Source: CBDBGD01 sp965205235
GTDB lineage: Bacteria; Chloroflexota; Dehalococcoidia; Lucifugimonadales; UBA1127
Length of the DNA stretch: 64,000 bases
Direction: 5' to 3'
Assembly: GCA_965205235.1 (NCBI GenBank)
Contig: CBDBGD010000003.1
Coordinates: 186,001 to 250,000, forward strand
Positions 55,689 to 64,000 of the stretch are shown one piece after another. The translations under genes and the position numbers were made by a program. The stretch's first letter is position 1. Every line of letters starts with the position of its first letter. Under the pieces are notes generated by a model. The model did no database searches and was not told the DNA's origin. It was given only the letters and a program-made list of their open reading frames with translations.

Positions 55689-57719
55689 ATGCAGACCTAT
55701 TCGACAGACAAGCTTCGCAACCTCGTGCTGGTGTCCCACAGCGGCGCCGGCAAGACCACCCTCGGAGAGTCGCTCCTCTTCGCAACCAAGGCCATCTCCC
55801 GCATGGGGAAGGTCGAGGACGGCAACACCACCGCCGACTACGAGCCGGAGGCCGTCAAGCGCGGCGGCAGCACCCAGCTAGCCATCCTCCCCTGCCCCTG
55901 GCGCGACCACAAGCTCACGCTCATCGACACGCCGGGCTACTTCGACTTCCTCGGAGACGCCCTCTCCGCCCTCCGCGTCGCCGACGCCGCGGTCCTCGTC
56001 GTCGCCGCCAACGCCGGCGTCGAGGTGGGCACGGAGCAGATGTGGCGCCGTGTGCGGGAGCGTGGGCTCCCCTGCTTCGTCTTCGTCAACAAGCTCGACC
56101 GTGAGAACACCGACTTCTTCGAGACCCTGTCGACCCTGACCGATGCGCTCGGCAAGGAGTGCGTGCCCATCCAAGCCCCCGTCGGCAGCGCCCAGGACCT
56201 CCAGGGCGTGGTCAGCCTCCTGGCCTCGTCCGACGACCTCTCCGCGGAGGCGCAGGAGGCCCGCGAGCGCCTGGTGGAGGCCGTCGCCGAGAACGACGAC
56301 GAGCTCGCAACCAAGTACCTGGAAGGCGAGGAGATCACGGCGGAGGAGCTCACCGCAGGCCTGCGTCGAGCGATCAGCGCCGGGGAGGTCGTCCCCGTCC
56401 TCGCCGGCTCGGCCACGCGCAGCGTCGGCCTCCAGGAGCTCATGGACGTCCTGGTCGACTACGCGCCCTCACCCTCCGCCCAGCCTCCGGCAACGGCCCG
56501 CGGGGCCGACGGCGCGGAGGAAGAGTTGCCGCCCGCGGGAGACGGCCCGCTGGCGGCCCTCGTCTTCAAGACCACCGCCGACCAGTACGTTGGCCGTCTC
56601 TCCTTCATCCGCGTCTACAGCGGCACCCTCACCAGCGACTCCGAGGTCTCCAACAGCCGGAAGGAGCAGTCGGAGCGCATAGGCCAGCTCTTTGTGCCCC
56701 AGGGCAAGGAGCAGAACCAGGTGCCCCACCTCGTCGCCGGCGAGATCGGCGCCGTCGGCCGCCTCGCAGTGACCTCCACCGGCGACACCCTCAGCCAGCG
56801 CGACCGCCGCCTCACCCTGGACGGCGTGGACTTCCCCTCCCCGCTGTACGCCCAGGCCGTCTACCCCAAGGCCAAGGCCGACACCGACAAGCTGACGACG
56901 GCACTGAACCGCCTCGTCGAGGAGGACCCCAGCCTGCTGTTCACCCGCGAGGCGGACACGGGCGAGGCCCTGCTCGTGGGCTTGGGCGACAGCCACCTGA
57001 CCCTCGCAGTCCAGCGCGCTCAGCGCAAGCTGGGGGCCAACCTCCTGCTCCAGGCGCCCAGGGTCCCCTACAAGGAGACCCTGAGTGCGGTGTCCCGGGT
57101 GGAGCACCGCTACAAGCAGCAGTCCGGCGGTCACGGCCATTTCGCCCACGTCCTCTTGCGGCTCGAGCCGCTCGACCGCGGCGAGGGCGTGGTGTTCGCC
57201 ACGGAGGTGGTCGGCGGCAGCGTCCCCAAGGACTTCATCCCCGCCGTCGAGAAGGGCGTGCGCCGCGCCTGCGCCGAGGGCGTCCTCGCCGGCTTCCCCG
57301 TCGTCGATATCCGCGCCGTCCTCTACGACGGCAGCTTCCACCCCGTCGACTCAGCCACCATGGACTTCGACATCGCCGGCTACTACGGCCTGAAGAAGGG
57401 CTTCCTCGACGGCTCCCCAGCGCTGGTCGAGCCCGTCATGCTCCTGCGCGTCAACACGCCGGACTCCTACACGGGCGACATCATCGGCGACCTGAACAGC
57501 AAGCGAGGGCGCATCCTGGGCATGGTCCCCCAGACCGAGGGCACCACCATCGTCGAGGGGCATGTGCCGCTTGCGGAGATTCAGCGCTACGCTTTGGACC
57601 TGCGGTCGCTGACCCAGGCGAGGGCAACCTTCACCGCGGAGTTCGACCACTACGAGGCGGTACCGGCCCACCTGGTGCAACGGATCATCGGCGAGACCAA
57701 GGAGGCCGCTCGGGCGTAG
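55689..57719 (+). CDS. Elongation factor G-like protein (EF-G2 type)
   Basis: Translational GTPase paralogue, 676 residues. G1 is SHSGAGKTT (normally AHVD-GKTT in EF-G), G3 DTPGYFDF, G4 NKLDRE. Domains II to V follow, with the FVD-like HGHFAHVLLRLEPL block near 480 and the C-terminal GDLNSKRGRILGM. The altered G1 flank and shorter length set it apart from canonical FusA, which is usually beside rpsL/rpsG. FusA2-type proteins bind GTP but their translation role is unclear. Confidence 0.9.
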   Translation: MQTYSTDKLRNLVLVSHSGAGKTTLGESLLFATKAISRMGKVEDGNTTADYEPEAVKRGGSTQLAILPCPWRDHKLTLIDTPGYFDFLGDALSALRVADAAVLVVAANAGVEVGTEQMWRRVRERGLPCFVFVNKLDRENTDFFETLSTLTDALGKECVPIQAPVGSAQDLQGVVSLLASSDDLSAEAQEARERLVEAVAENDDELATKYLEGEEITAEELTAGLRRAISAGEVVPVLAGSATRSVGLQELMDVLVDYAPSPSAQPPATARGADGAEEELPPAGDGPLAALVFKTTADQYVGRLSFIRVYSGTLTSDSEVSNSRKEQSERIGQLFVPQGKEQNQVPHLVAGEIGAVGRLAVTSTGDTLSQRDRRLTLDGVDFPSPLYAQAVYPKAKADTDKLTTALNRLVEEDPSLLFTREADTGEALLVGLGDSHLTLAVQRAQRKLGANLLLQAPRVPYKETLSAVSRVEHRYKQQSGGHGHFAHVLLRLEPLDRGEGVVFATEVVGGSVPKDFIPAVEKGVRRACAEGVLAGFPVVDIRAVLYDGSFHPVDSATMDFDIAGYYGLKKGFLDGSPALVEPVMLLRVNTPDSYTGDIIGDLNSKRGRILGMVPQTEGTTIVEGHVPLAEIQRYALDLRSLTQARATFTAEFDHYEAVPAHLVQRIIGETKEAARA

Positions 57720-57722
57720 CCC

Positions 57723-58160
57723 CTACGGCCTCCGCGCCCACACCGTGTGGTAGTGCTCGCCGCAGATCACCGACGCGATCTCGGCGCGCTCCAGCTGCTG
57801 CAGTTCCCGCAGCGCCTCCCGGCAGTCCTGCACAGCGCTTGGGTGCCCCGTCGCCGCCGTGCGCTCCAGCATCCGCTCGAACACGCCCAGGCGGACCAGG
57901 CTGTGCACGAACCGCGGCCAGAACAGCGCCGTCAGGTCTGACGGCCGGGGGAGGCCGGTCCGCACCCGTCGCAGGTAGCGCAGCCGCTCCTCTGGCCCCC
58001 GCACGCTGTTGACCACCCGGATGAACGGCGGGATGTTAGGCGTCGAGCGCAGGTCCAGCAGCAGCGTCTTGCCCAGCATCGGGAAATAGACGGTCAGGAC
58101 CTCTGCGTCTTCGATACGGCGTGCGTACTCCCCTAGGTCTACGGGGAAATCCATGTCCAT
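57723..58160 (-). CDS. Conserved hypothetical protein
   Basis: 145 residues, no membrane segment. It starts MDMDFPVDLGEYARRIED and contains LTVYFPMLGKTLLLDLRSTP and ALFWPRFVHSLVRLGVFERM. I do not recognise a family. The ATG is chosen because GGAGG lies 7 bases before it. It follows etfA by 32 bases on the same strand and is probably the third gene of that operon. Confidence 0.75.
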   Translation of the reverse strand: MDMDFPVDLGEYARRIEDAEVLTVYFPMLGKTLLLDLRSTPNIPPFIRVVNSVRGPEERLRYLRRVRTGLPRPSDLTALFWPRFVHSLVRLGVFERMLERTAATGHPSAVQDCREALRELQQLERAEIASVICGEHYHTVWARRP

Positions 58161-58192
58161 CGCCACACCTCCGCACTAGGCTTCAGGGGCTT

Positions 58193-59191
58193 CTAACCGT
58201 CCACCAGCTCGCGGACCTTGTCGGTAAAGGCCGGGAGCACCTTCTCCCAGTCCCCAACAATCCCGTAGCGGGCTTCCTTGAAGATGTTGGCGCTCTCGTC
58301 CTTGTTGACGGCGACCGTGTTCTTCACGCTCGACATGCCGGCAACGTGCTGGCTCGCGCCCGAGATGGCAAAGGTGATGTACAGCTCCGCGGCGATGCTC
58401 TTCCCCGTGAGGCCGATCTGGTGCGAGTGCGACAGCCAGCCAGCGTCGCACGCGGCCCGCGAGGCGCCCATCGCGCCGCCCAGCAGGCGCGCCAGCTCTT
58501 CCAGCTGCTCGAACGGCTCCGGCCCGCCCAGCCCGCGGCCTCCGGCGACGACGATGCGGGCGTCCTCCAGCCGCACTCCCGCGGCCTGCGCCCGCACCTG
58601 CTCCACCAGCTTCACCGCGCCCAGCTTGGCGTCCAGCTCCACCGGGAAGTCGACGACCTCACCCTGGTGCGACGCGTCCGCCTCGACCGGGTCGAAGGCC
58701 TTGGGCCGCACCGTCGCCACCCGCGGCGACGTCGACACCGTCACCCGGGCCAGGGACGCTCCGCCGTAGACCGGCCGGTCGCCCGTCAGGACGCCGCTCT
58801 CCGGGTCCAGGCTGAGCTTCACGCATTCCTGCGCCAGTCCCGCTCCCAGGCGGAAGGCCAGTCGGGGGCCTGCGTCGCGCCCCAGTATCGTCTTTCCCAT
58901 CAGGATCACGCTCGGGTCCACCGCCTTGGCCACGGCCTCCAGCACCGCCAGGTGCGCGTCGACGTGGAAGTACTCCTCCAGCAGCGGGTGCTCGGTCGCG
59001 TAGACCTTGTGCGCGCCCAGCGCCGCGGCCTCCTGTGCCAGGCCGCCCACCTGCGCGCCGCCCAGCGCCGCCACCACCTCGCCGCCCAGGGCCTGGGCGA
59101 TGGGCGCCGCCGCGGCCACCAGCTCGCCCGTGATGGGTGAGAGCTGGCCTCCGGCTATCTCGCCGACGATGAGGACCGAGTTGCCTGCCAT
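58193..59191 (-). CDS. etfA: Electron transfer flavoprotein alpha subunit
   Basis: FAD-binding subunit of ETF, 332 residues. The C-terminal FAD domain has RPVYGGASLARV, VVAGGRGLGGPE, QIGLTGKSIAAELYITFAIS-type block (SHQIGLTGK) and the closing SGASQHVAGMSSVKNTVAVN region. It accepts electrons from acyl-CoA or similar dehydrogenases. It starts 22 bases after etfB. Confidence 0.95.
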   Translation of the reverse strand: MAGNSVLIVGEIAGGQLSPITGELVAAAAPIAQALGGEVVAALGGAQVGGLAQEAAALGAHKVYATEHPLLEEYFHVDAHLAVLEAVAKAVDPSVILMGKTILGRDAGPRLAFRLGAGLAQECVKLSLDPESGVLTGDRPVYGGASLARVTVSTSPRVATVRPKAFDPVEADASHQGEVVDFPVELDAKLGAVKLVEQVRAQAAGVRLEDARIVVAGGRGLGGPEPFEQLEELARLLGGAMGASRAACDAGWLSHSHQIGLTGKSIAAELYITFAISGASQHVAGMSSVKNTVAVNKDESANIFKEARYGIVGDWEKVLPAFTDKVRELVDG

Positions 59192-59213
59192 GGTCTCCTC
59201 GCAGCCTGCGGCG

Positions 59214-60011
59214 TTAGATGAGTTTCGCTTCTCGCAGCTTGAGCGCCAGGTTGGCGCCCTTCTCCTCGTCGCTGTCGCCCTCGATGTACTCGCACTCCTG
59301 CTCCTGGGTCGGCACGTACAGCTCCTGCGTTTCCACCTTGGGCTGCAGGCTGTCCGCGTCCATCCCCAGGTCCGCCGCCGACCACACCGTGGCCTGCTTG
59401 CGCGAGGCCCCCATGATGCCCCGAAGGGTCGGGTAGCGGGCCTGCCCCAGCTCGTTGCTCACGGTGACCACGGCGGGCATCGGAGACTGCACCGTGTCAT
59501 GCCCGTCGGTCATGATTCGGTCCACCGTCACCGACTCCCCGTCCACCTCCACCCGCTGGGCCACGCTGATGCACGGGATGCCCAGGATTTCTGCGAGGAT
59601 GAGGGGCGCCTGCGCCTGGTCGAAGTCCGAGGCCTGCCGGCCGCACAGCACCAGGTCGTACTCCCCGATCTTCCGGATCGCGGCCGCCAGCACCTGCGCG
59701 GTCGCCGTCGGGTCCAGGTCCGCGAAGGCCGGGTCCTGCGCCAGCACCAGGTCGTCCGCTCCCATCGACAGCGTCTTCTTGATGACGTCCATCGCGAACT
59801 GCGACCCCGCGCAGAGCACGGTGATCTTCCCCTGCTCCTTCTCCCGGATGCGCAGCGCGGCCTCAACCGCGTTCTCGTCAAAGCCGTTGACCACGGGGGG
59901 AACGTTGGGGGGTGGCTCCATCCGCTTCGTCTCGGGGTTGATGCGGAGGGCCGAGGCGGGCGTCTCGGGGTCGATGACCTGCTTGGCCGTCACGATGATG
60001 TTCACTGCCAT
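59214..60011 (-). CDS. etfB: Electron transfer flavoprotein beta subunit
   Basis: 265 residues; adenine-nucleotide-binding partner of EtfA. INPETKRMEPPP, VNGFDENAVEAALRIRE, DLVLCGRQASD and LGQARYPTLRGIMGASRK are EtfB landmarks. The ATG at 60011 follows TAGGAG; an in-frame upstream ATG is not needed. No dehydrogenase or ETF-quinone oxidoreductase gene is nearby. Confidence 0.95.
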   Translation of the reverse strand: MAVNIIVTAKQVIDPETPASALRINPETKRMEPPPNVPPVVNGFDENAVEAALRIREKEQGKITVLCAGSQFAMDVIKKTLSMGADDLVLAQDPAFADLDPTATAQVLAAAIRKIGEYDLVLCGRQASDFDQAQAPLILAEILGIPCISVAQRVEVDGESVTVDRIMTDGHDTVQSPMPAVVTVSNELGQARYPTLRGIMGASRKQATVWSAADLGMDADSLQPKVETQELYVPTQEQECEYIEGDSDEEKGANLALKLREAKLI

Positions 60012-60057
60012 GCCACGCACAACTCCTACCCAGAGGATGGGGGGACGGCCTATGTGC

Positions 60058-60087
60058 AATCTATCACAAGCGTCGGAGCGGTGTCAA
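60058..60087 (-). promoter_or_regulatory. Promoter of etfBA
   Basis: Minus strand: TTGACA (60087-60082), 18-base spacer, TAGATT (60063-60058), about 45 bases before etfB. Confidence 0.6.
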
Positions 60088-60194
60088 TGCAATCGAGAGC
60101 ACGACAGAGGTGCGTAAGCCCCGTTACTTGCTCCCGTCTGGCCGGACATGATAGTACTAGTCGCAGCACATCCCACTTAGGAGGTCCTGAGAAC

Positions 60195-60542
60195 ATGCCT
60201 GGATTTCTTGCTGGCATCACTTTGGTCGGGCTCATCCAAGCTGCCCCTGCCCTGATGAATGCAGCGGCTAAGCTCGTCGGAAATGTGAAGGAAGCGCCAC
60301 CGTCACGACCAACCAAAGATCTAGCGGATGTCCGAGAGCGGCTCAATGCCATGGAGAGCAATACAGAGGCCCAAGCTCAATTGACCGTTCAATTGAGTCA
60401 GCACACAGAAGCCCAGGCGGCATTGATTGCTCAATTGACTCAGCATCATGCGGCTCTGGTGCGTTGGCTCCTCGCGGTGACTGTGGTCTTGGTTGCTGTC
60501 GGTGGAACTGCTGTCGCCGGGCTTGTAGTGGCATTGTGGTAG
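60195..60542 (+). CDS. Coiled-coil protein with C-terminal membrane helix
   Basis: 115 residues. A hydrophobic N-terminus (FLAGITLVGLIQAAPALM), a linker, then two 14-residue repeats (NTEAQAQLTVQLSQ and HTEAQAALIAQLTQ, residues 56-83) and a C-terminal membrane helix (WLLAVTVVLVAVGGTAVAGLVVAL). TAGGAGG precedes the ATG. Composition is AT-richer than the surrounding DNA. Possibly membrane-anchored and oligomeric; no family recognised. Confidence 0.7.
   Translation: MPGFLAGITLVGLIQAAPALMNAAAKLVGNVKEAPPSRPTKDLADVRERLNAMESNTEAQAQLTVQLSQHTEAQAALIAQLTQHHAALVRWLLAVTVVLVAVGGTAVAGLVVALW
60360..60443 (+). repeat. 42-nt imperfect tandem duplication
   Basis: Two 14-codon copies (60360-60401 and 60402-60443) inside the coiled-coil gene, differing at several positions, both carrying CAATTGA-type strings. 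Confidence 0.7.
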
Positions 60543-60583
60543 GTACACCGCACCGGAAGCGGGTGTGGGGAGGGAGTTAGAGT

Positions 60584-61105
60584 ATGGTCACAGTTCTAGC
60601 GATCGCATCACCCTTCTTGGGTGCCATCATTGGGTACTTTACCAATAGGCTCGCAATCACCATGCTCTTTCGGCCCATGACCGCAAGGCACCTCTTTGGT
60701 TGGCACATCCCGATGACGCCAGGGGTTATCCCTAGCAATCGCAAAGAGTTGGCAGGAAGTGTTGGAAGGTTGGTCGGCGGCGAGTTGCTGTCCGAACAAG
60801 CCATCCGCACATACGTGGATAGGGACGATTTCCGCGATGGCCTAGAGAAGACGTTCCCGCAAGTCATTCCAGGCGTTCTACGCGGAGTAGTCAGAGACTT
60901 TGTCATCGGACGGCTAATACGCTTGCGCGAGAGCATACCCGTTGAGAAGTTCATAGAGGATAAGGTCAATGAGTACGACATGGGCAAGATCGAGGACTTG
61001 ATAGTGGGCATAACGAGGCAGCATCTCCGAACGATATGCTGGTTCGGAGCACTGATCGGAGCGATGATTGGCTCTATTCAATCGGTGTGGTATCTACTCA
61101 TCTAG
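60584..61105 (+). CDS. DUF445-like membrane protein (short form)
   Basis: 173 residues. The N-terminus matches DUF445: FLGAIIGYFTNRLAITMLFRP, then MTPGVIPSNRKELAGSVGRLVG. A C-terminal membrane helix (WFGALIGAMIGSIQSVWYLL) closes the protein, also typical. The middle is short compared with 200-400 residue relatives. G+C is about half at its start (30/60 at 60601-60660), like the gene before it. Function of the family is unknown. Confidence 0.82.
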   Translation: MVTVLAIASPFLGAIIGYFTNRLAITMLFRPMTARHLFGWHIPMTPGVIPSNRKELAGSVGRLVGGELLSEQAIRTYVDRDDFRDGLEKTFPQVIPGVLRGVVRDFVIGRLIRLRESIPVEKFIEDKVNEYDMGKIEDLIVGITRQHLRTICWFGALIGAMIGSIQSVWYLLI

Positions 61106-61158
61106 AGTGGTTCGTTTCCCATGGGCCGACGGCCAACAAAGCCCGATCTAGGAGGCGC

Positions 61159-62403
61159 ATGGACACCAACGCGACCGGGTGGCGGGGCTGGCTCGTCCGG
61201 GCCCTCCTGCTCGCCCTCCTCCTTTTCCTCCTCCGCACCGACGACCACCACCTCTCCCCCGCGACCGCCGCCGCCTCCGCCCACCTCTTCGCCCTCGAGG
61301 AGTGGGTCGTCGAGAACATGGAGGACAAGTGGCGCCACAAGGTGCGCCGCCTTCTCCCCGTCCTGGACCTCTCCCGCGAGGAGAAGATCGAGCGCATGGA
61401 CGAGCTCTTCGAGCTCCAGGAGGAGGTGCGCGTCATCCGCCGCGACATCGCCCGCGCCGCCGCCGGCGGCGCCCCCAGCGACCGCGAGGCCCTCGACGCC
61501 TCCGAGCGACGCCTCTCGACGCTCCTCCAGCGCCGCGAAGCCCTGCGAAATGACGTCGAGGAGCTCCTGGAGAGCGAGCTTGCCGCCGTCATCGCGGACG
61601 CCGGCCTCCGCCGCGGCGCCGGCCCGTTGAAGGCCGTCTTCCCCCCCGTCGACTTCCGCCTGGACGTCACCCCCCGGGTTCTCGCCGTCTCCCCCCGCGA
61701 CCGCATCCGCCTCTCCGAGACGGTCCTGCTTGACGGCGACAGCGAGGTGGCGGAGTGGGAGACCATCGAGGCGTCCCTGGCCGCCGAGCACAACCTCTCC
61801 GCGCTGGTGCTCCCCATCGCAGGCCTCGCCGCCTACCCCGCCATCGTCTCCGGCACACGCGACCTGCGGCGCACCCTGGAGATCGTCGCCCACGAGTGGC
61901 TCCACCAGTACTGGTTCTTTGACCCCCTCGGCTTCAACTACTTCGCCTCCGCCGAGATGACCACCCTCAACGAGACCGCGGCCGACATCGCCGGGCGCGA
62001 GCTCGGCGACCTCGCCTACGAGCGCCTGACGGGCACGCCCCCGCCTACCCCTACCGCAACGGCCCGGCCAAGCTCCGACGAGCACGCCTTCGACTTCGGC
62101 GACGAGATGCGCGAGACCCGCCGCACCGTCGACGCCCTTCTCGCCCAGGGCCGCATCGACGAGGCCGAGCAGTACATGGAGGACCGCCGCCGCCTCTTCG
62201 TCGACAACGGCTACGCGATCCGGGTGATCAACCAGGCCTACTTCGCCTTCCACGGCACCTACGCCGAGAGCCCCGCCTCCGTCAGCCCCATCGCCGGCCA
62301 GCTCCACCACCTGCGCGAGCGCAGCCCCACCCTCGGCGACTTCATCCGCACCGTCGCCCGCTTCGCCACCTACGACGCCTTCCTCGCCTACCTGGACCAG
62401 TGA
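61159..62403 (+). CDS. Membrane-anchored HExxH metallopeptidase-like protein
   Basis: 414 residues, family not recognised. An N-terminal membrane segment (LVRALLLALLLFLL, about 12-25) is followed by a coiled-coil region (about 70-140, EEKIERMDELFELQEEVRVI) and a zinc-peptidase-like core: His245-Glu246-x-x-His249 in AHEWLHQYW and Glu272 in NETAAD, a gluzincin arrangement. Residues 295-310 are a Thr/Pro linker. AGGAGG lies before the ATG. Composition returns to very high GC. Confidence 0.75.
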   Translation: MDTNATGWRGWLVRALLLALLLFLLRTDDHHLSPATAAASAHLFALEEWVVENMEDKWRHKVRRLLPVLDLSREEKIERMDELFELQEEVRVIRRDIARAAAGGAPSDREALDASERRLSTLLQRREALRNDVEELLESELAAVIADAGLRRGAGPLKAVFPPVDFRLDVTPRVLAVSPRDRIRLSETVLLDGDSEVAEWETIEASLAAEHNLSALVLPIAGLAAYPAIVSGTRDLRRTLEIVAHEWLHQYWFFDPLGFNYFASAEMTTLNETAADIAGRELGDLAYERLTGTPPPTPTATARPSSDEHAFDFGDEMRETRRTVDALLAQGRIDEAEQYMEDRRRLFVDNGYAIRVINQAYFAFHGTYAESPASVSPIAGQLHHLRERSPTLGDFIRTVARFATYDAFLAYLDQ

Positions 62404-62419
62404 GACCCGCAGGAGGGCC

Positions 62420-64000
62420 ATGTTCAGCGTGCTAGCGGCCCTGGCGACCCTCGCCGCCGTCAGTGCGCTGCTCGCGCTCGACCCGGGCGGCGCCGTCGCC
62501 GATAGCGGCTTCCCCGACGTCCGGGCCATGGACTGGAAACAGCGGCTCGCGTGGGGCTTTCGCACCGTGGGCGTGGTAGTCGCGCAGCTCGTCATCATCG
62601 CCCTGTGGCTGTGGACCAGCTTCAAGGACGACCGAGGGACCCCAGAGCGGCCGAGCCCAGTGCCCGCGGGGACGCCCCAGACCGACGCTCTCCCGGCGGC
62701 AGCGGTGTCCGCCCTGCAGGGCCACGTGGTATGGGGCCACACGCTCCTGGCTTCCATCATCGAGATGTGCCGGCGCGGCACTCTCAGGCTGGAGTGCGTC
62801 GGGACCAGGGTCGGCTTTCTGTACCGGCTCTCGCCGCAGGCCCCCCCGCAGTACGACTGGGAGCAGACGATATGCGACAGCCTGCCGTCGCGCCCCATGA
62901 CCATCGACGCGTTGGATGACGCGATACGCAAGCACAGAGATGTCATCGGCGACCAGATAGGCGACTACCTCCAGCACAGCGGCCTCTTCCACGACAACCC
63001 CGTACGCGCCGCCAGGGAGAATGTCGGGAGTGGCGCCGAGTGGACCATGCTGGCCGGGGCTCTGATGGGCGTCGGCGCTGGGCTCTGGGCGGCCCTATGG
63101 CTCTCCCAGTGGTGGGCCAACGCCCTCATCGGCGCGGTCGTAGGCTTCGTGTACCTGCTCATTGCTCCTGTGGCGTCGTTCGTGGCGCCGACGACGCCGA
63201 GAGGGGACCAGGAGATCGACCAGTGGCGCGGCTGGAAGGAGACCATGGCCCGGTCTACTCCGCCCGGCGGCCGGGACGACTCCATGCTCGCCTACGCCGT
63301 GGCCTTGGACGTGGCCCAGCCGTGGCTCGACCTCTCCGCCCCCGCCCCGCGGTGGTTCCACGCATCCTACCTCCGAGGCGCCGACCCGGACGTGGCCTAC
63401 CACGCCTTCCTCCACGCGCCGGAGTGGCGCCTGAGCGGACGGATAGGCGATGCCGCGCGGGCGGCCGCGCACGACGGCTACGAGCTGGAGCTCGAAAGGC
63501 TCCACTTGGAGCCGCCGGAGACCGATGAGGCCGAGCACCGCAGGCTCGCCGAGGAGATAGCGGCAATCGATCGTGAGCTGGCGGCCCAGGACAGCCTTCC
63601 GCCGCCCGCTCCGCCTCCGGCGCCGATGGAGTATCCGACGGAACGGTCGGAGGTGGCGGTTGAGGCGAAGACACGCGGCGGCTCTCTCCCCGGCTGCCTC
63701 GTATGGGTCGTGGGTCTGCTGGGCGCTGGAGTTCTCGCGCTGCTCGTCCTGTTCAGCCTCGACGTCGTCTCGCCCCGCGACAAGCCCTGCCCCCTCACCT
63801 CCCCCCCAATCCCGACGTCGGCGCAGATAGCCACAGCCGCCGACCTGTTCGCTGATCAGTGCGTGAGGGTCCGCGGCACGGTCGCGTCCAGGGACGCCGA
63901 CGTGCTGGTGATGGAGGTGGACCGCGGCGAGTTCGTGCAGCGCGTGACCGTTCGCGACCCGTCCGAGGCCCTGACGCCTATCCCCCTCGGCCGCGTGGTC
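62420..64000 (+). CDS. DUF2207-like membrane protein (3' truncated by window)
   Basis: Open without a stop for 527 codons to the window end. A short N-terminal hydrophobic stretch, a second membrane helix (VGVVVAQLVIIALWLW, near 55), then a winged-helix-like region, two membrane helices near 210-255, and EIDQWRGWKETMARS...AYAVALDVAQPW (near 272-310), the DUF2207 C-terminal pattern. A coiled stretch, another membrane helix (near 435) and an OB-like segment (CVRVRGTVASRDADVLVMEV) follow. AGGAGG is only 3 bases from the ATG. It lies 16 bases after the HExxH gene. Confidence 0.75.
   Translation, partial: MFSVLAALATLAAVSALLALDPGGAVADSGFPDVRAMDWKQRLAWGFRTVGVVVAQLVIIALWLWTSFKDDRGTPERPSPVPAGTPQTDALPAAAVSALQGHVVWGHTLLASIIEMCRRGTLRLECVGTRVGFLYRLSPQAPPQYDWEQTICDSLPSRPMTIDALDDAIRKHRDVIGDQIGDYLQHSGLFHDNPVRAARENVGSGAEWTMLAGALMGVGAGLWAALWLSQWWANALIGAVVGFVYLLIAPVASFVAPTTPRGDQEIDQWRGWKETMARSTPPGGRDDSMLAYAVALDVAQPWLDLSAPAPRWFHASYLRGADPDVAYHAFLHAPEWRLSGRIGDAARAAAHDGYELELERLHLEPPETDEAEHRRLAEEIAAIDRELAAQDSLPPPAPPPAPMEYPTERSEVAVEAKTRGGSLPGCLVWVVGLLGAGVLALLVLFSLDVVSPRDKPCPLTSPPIPTSAQIATAADLFADQCVRVRGTVASRDADVLVMEVDRGEFVQRVTVRDPSEALTPIPLGRVV

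Overview
The window is 64 kb of very GC-rich bacterial DNA, densely coded, with short gaps, ATGA/GTGA stop-start overlaps and no rRNA, tRNA, IS element, prophage or CRISPR array that I can see. Gene content (Trp T-box on a trpS-trpEGDCFB operon, PyrR-attenuated pyr operon, an EF-G-like second GTPase, DUF502, GYD, many amidohydrolase, amidase, SDR and PIG-L type enzymes) suggests a Chloroflexota lineage such as SAR202/Dehalococcoidia. That placement is inference, not proof. The sequence enters inside dnaE at base 1 and leaves inside a DUF2207-like membrane protein gene at base 64000.

Layout. 1-8800: 3' part of dnaE, an ABC-2 exporter pair, an MBL-fold hydrolase, a gamma-glutamyltransferase, a CapA-like phosphoesterase and a DinB-like protein. 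8807-16089: promoter, Trp T-box leader, then trpS, trpE, trpG, trpD, trpC, trpF, trpB; trpA is absent. 16091-26191: GYD protein, glyA, rpsF-ssb-rpsR, a membrane-anchored PPIase, hom, thrC, folE, a CelD-type acyltransferase, an MshA-like glycosyltransferase and a DUF502 protein, all on the plus strand. 26181-34312: two-domain GNAT, PIG-L deacetylase, SDR, then a minus-strand run with a low-GC SNF2/RapA helicase, a methyltransferase, a nucleoside deaminase and an NAD-dependent epimerase. 34313-34765 is a repeat-rich spacer. 34766-40972: amidohydrolase, SelA-like PLP enzyme, amidase, NHL propeller protein, HpcH/HpaI aldolase and a small membrane protein.

40969-44664 (minus) is a thiamine-precursor salvage operon: promoter, TPP riboswitch, ATPase, permease, lipoprotein binding protein, thiD. 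After an orphan lipoprotein gene, 45390-53650 is the pyrimidine operon: promoter, PyrR-binding leader with attenuator, pyrR, pyrB, pyrC, carA, a DEDD exonuclease gene, carB. 53687-58160 holds a methyltransferase, two coupled tiny membrane-protein genes (66 and 36 codons), a coiled-coil protein, EF-G2 and a hypothetical. 58193-60087 is etfBA with its promoter. 60195-64000 holds a coiled-coil/TM protein, a DUF445 protein, a membrane-anchored HExxH protein and the truncated DUF2207-like gene.

Three biosynthetic operons carry three different RNA control devices (T-box, PyrR attenuator, TPP riboswitch), each visible together with a promoter. Short AT-richer islets (helicase 28783-32028; 44640-45360; 54540-55000; 60060-61100) interrupt the otherwise uniform composition and hold the least recognisable genes; these are the best places to look for something new.
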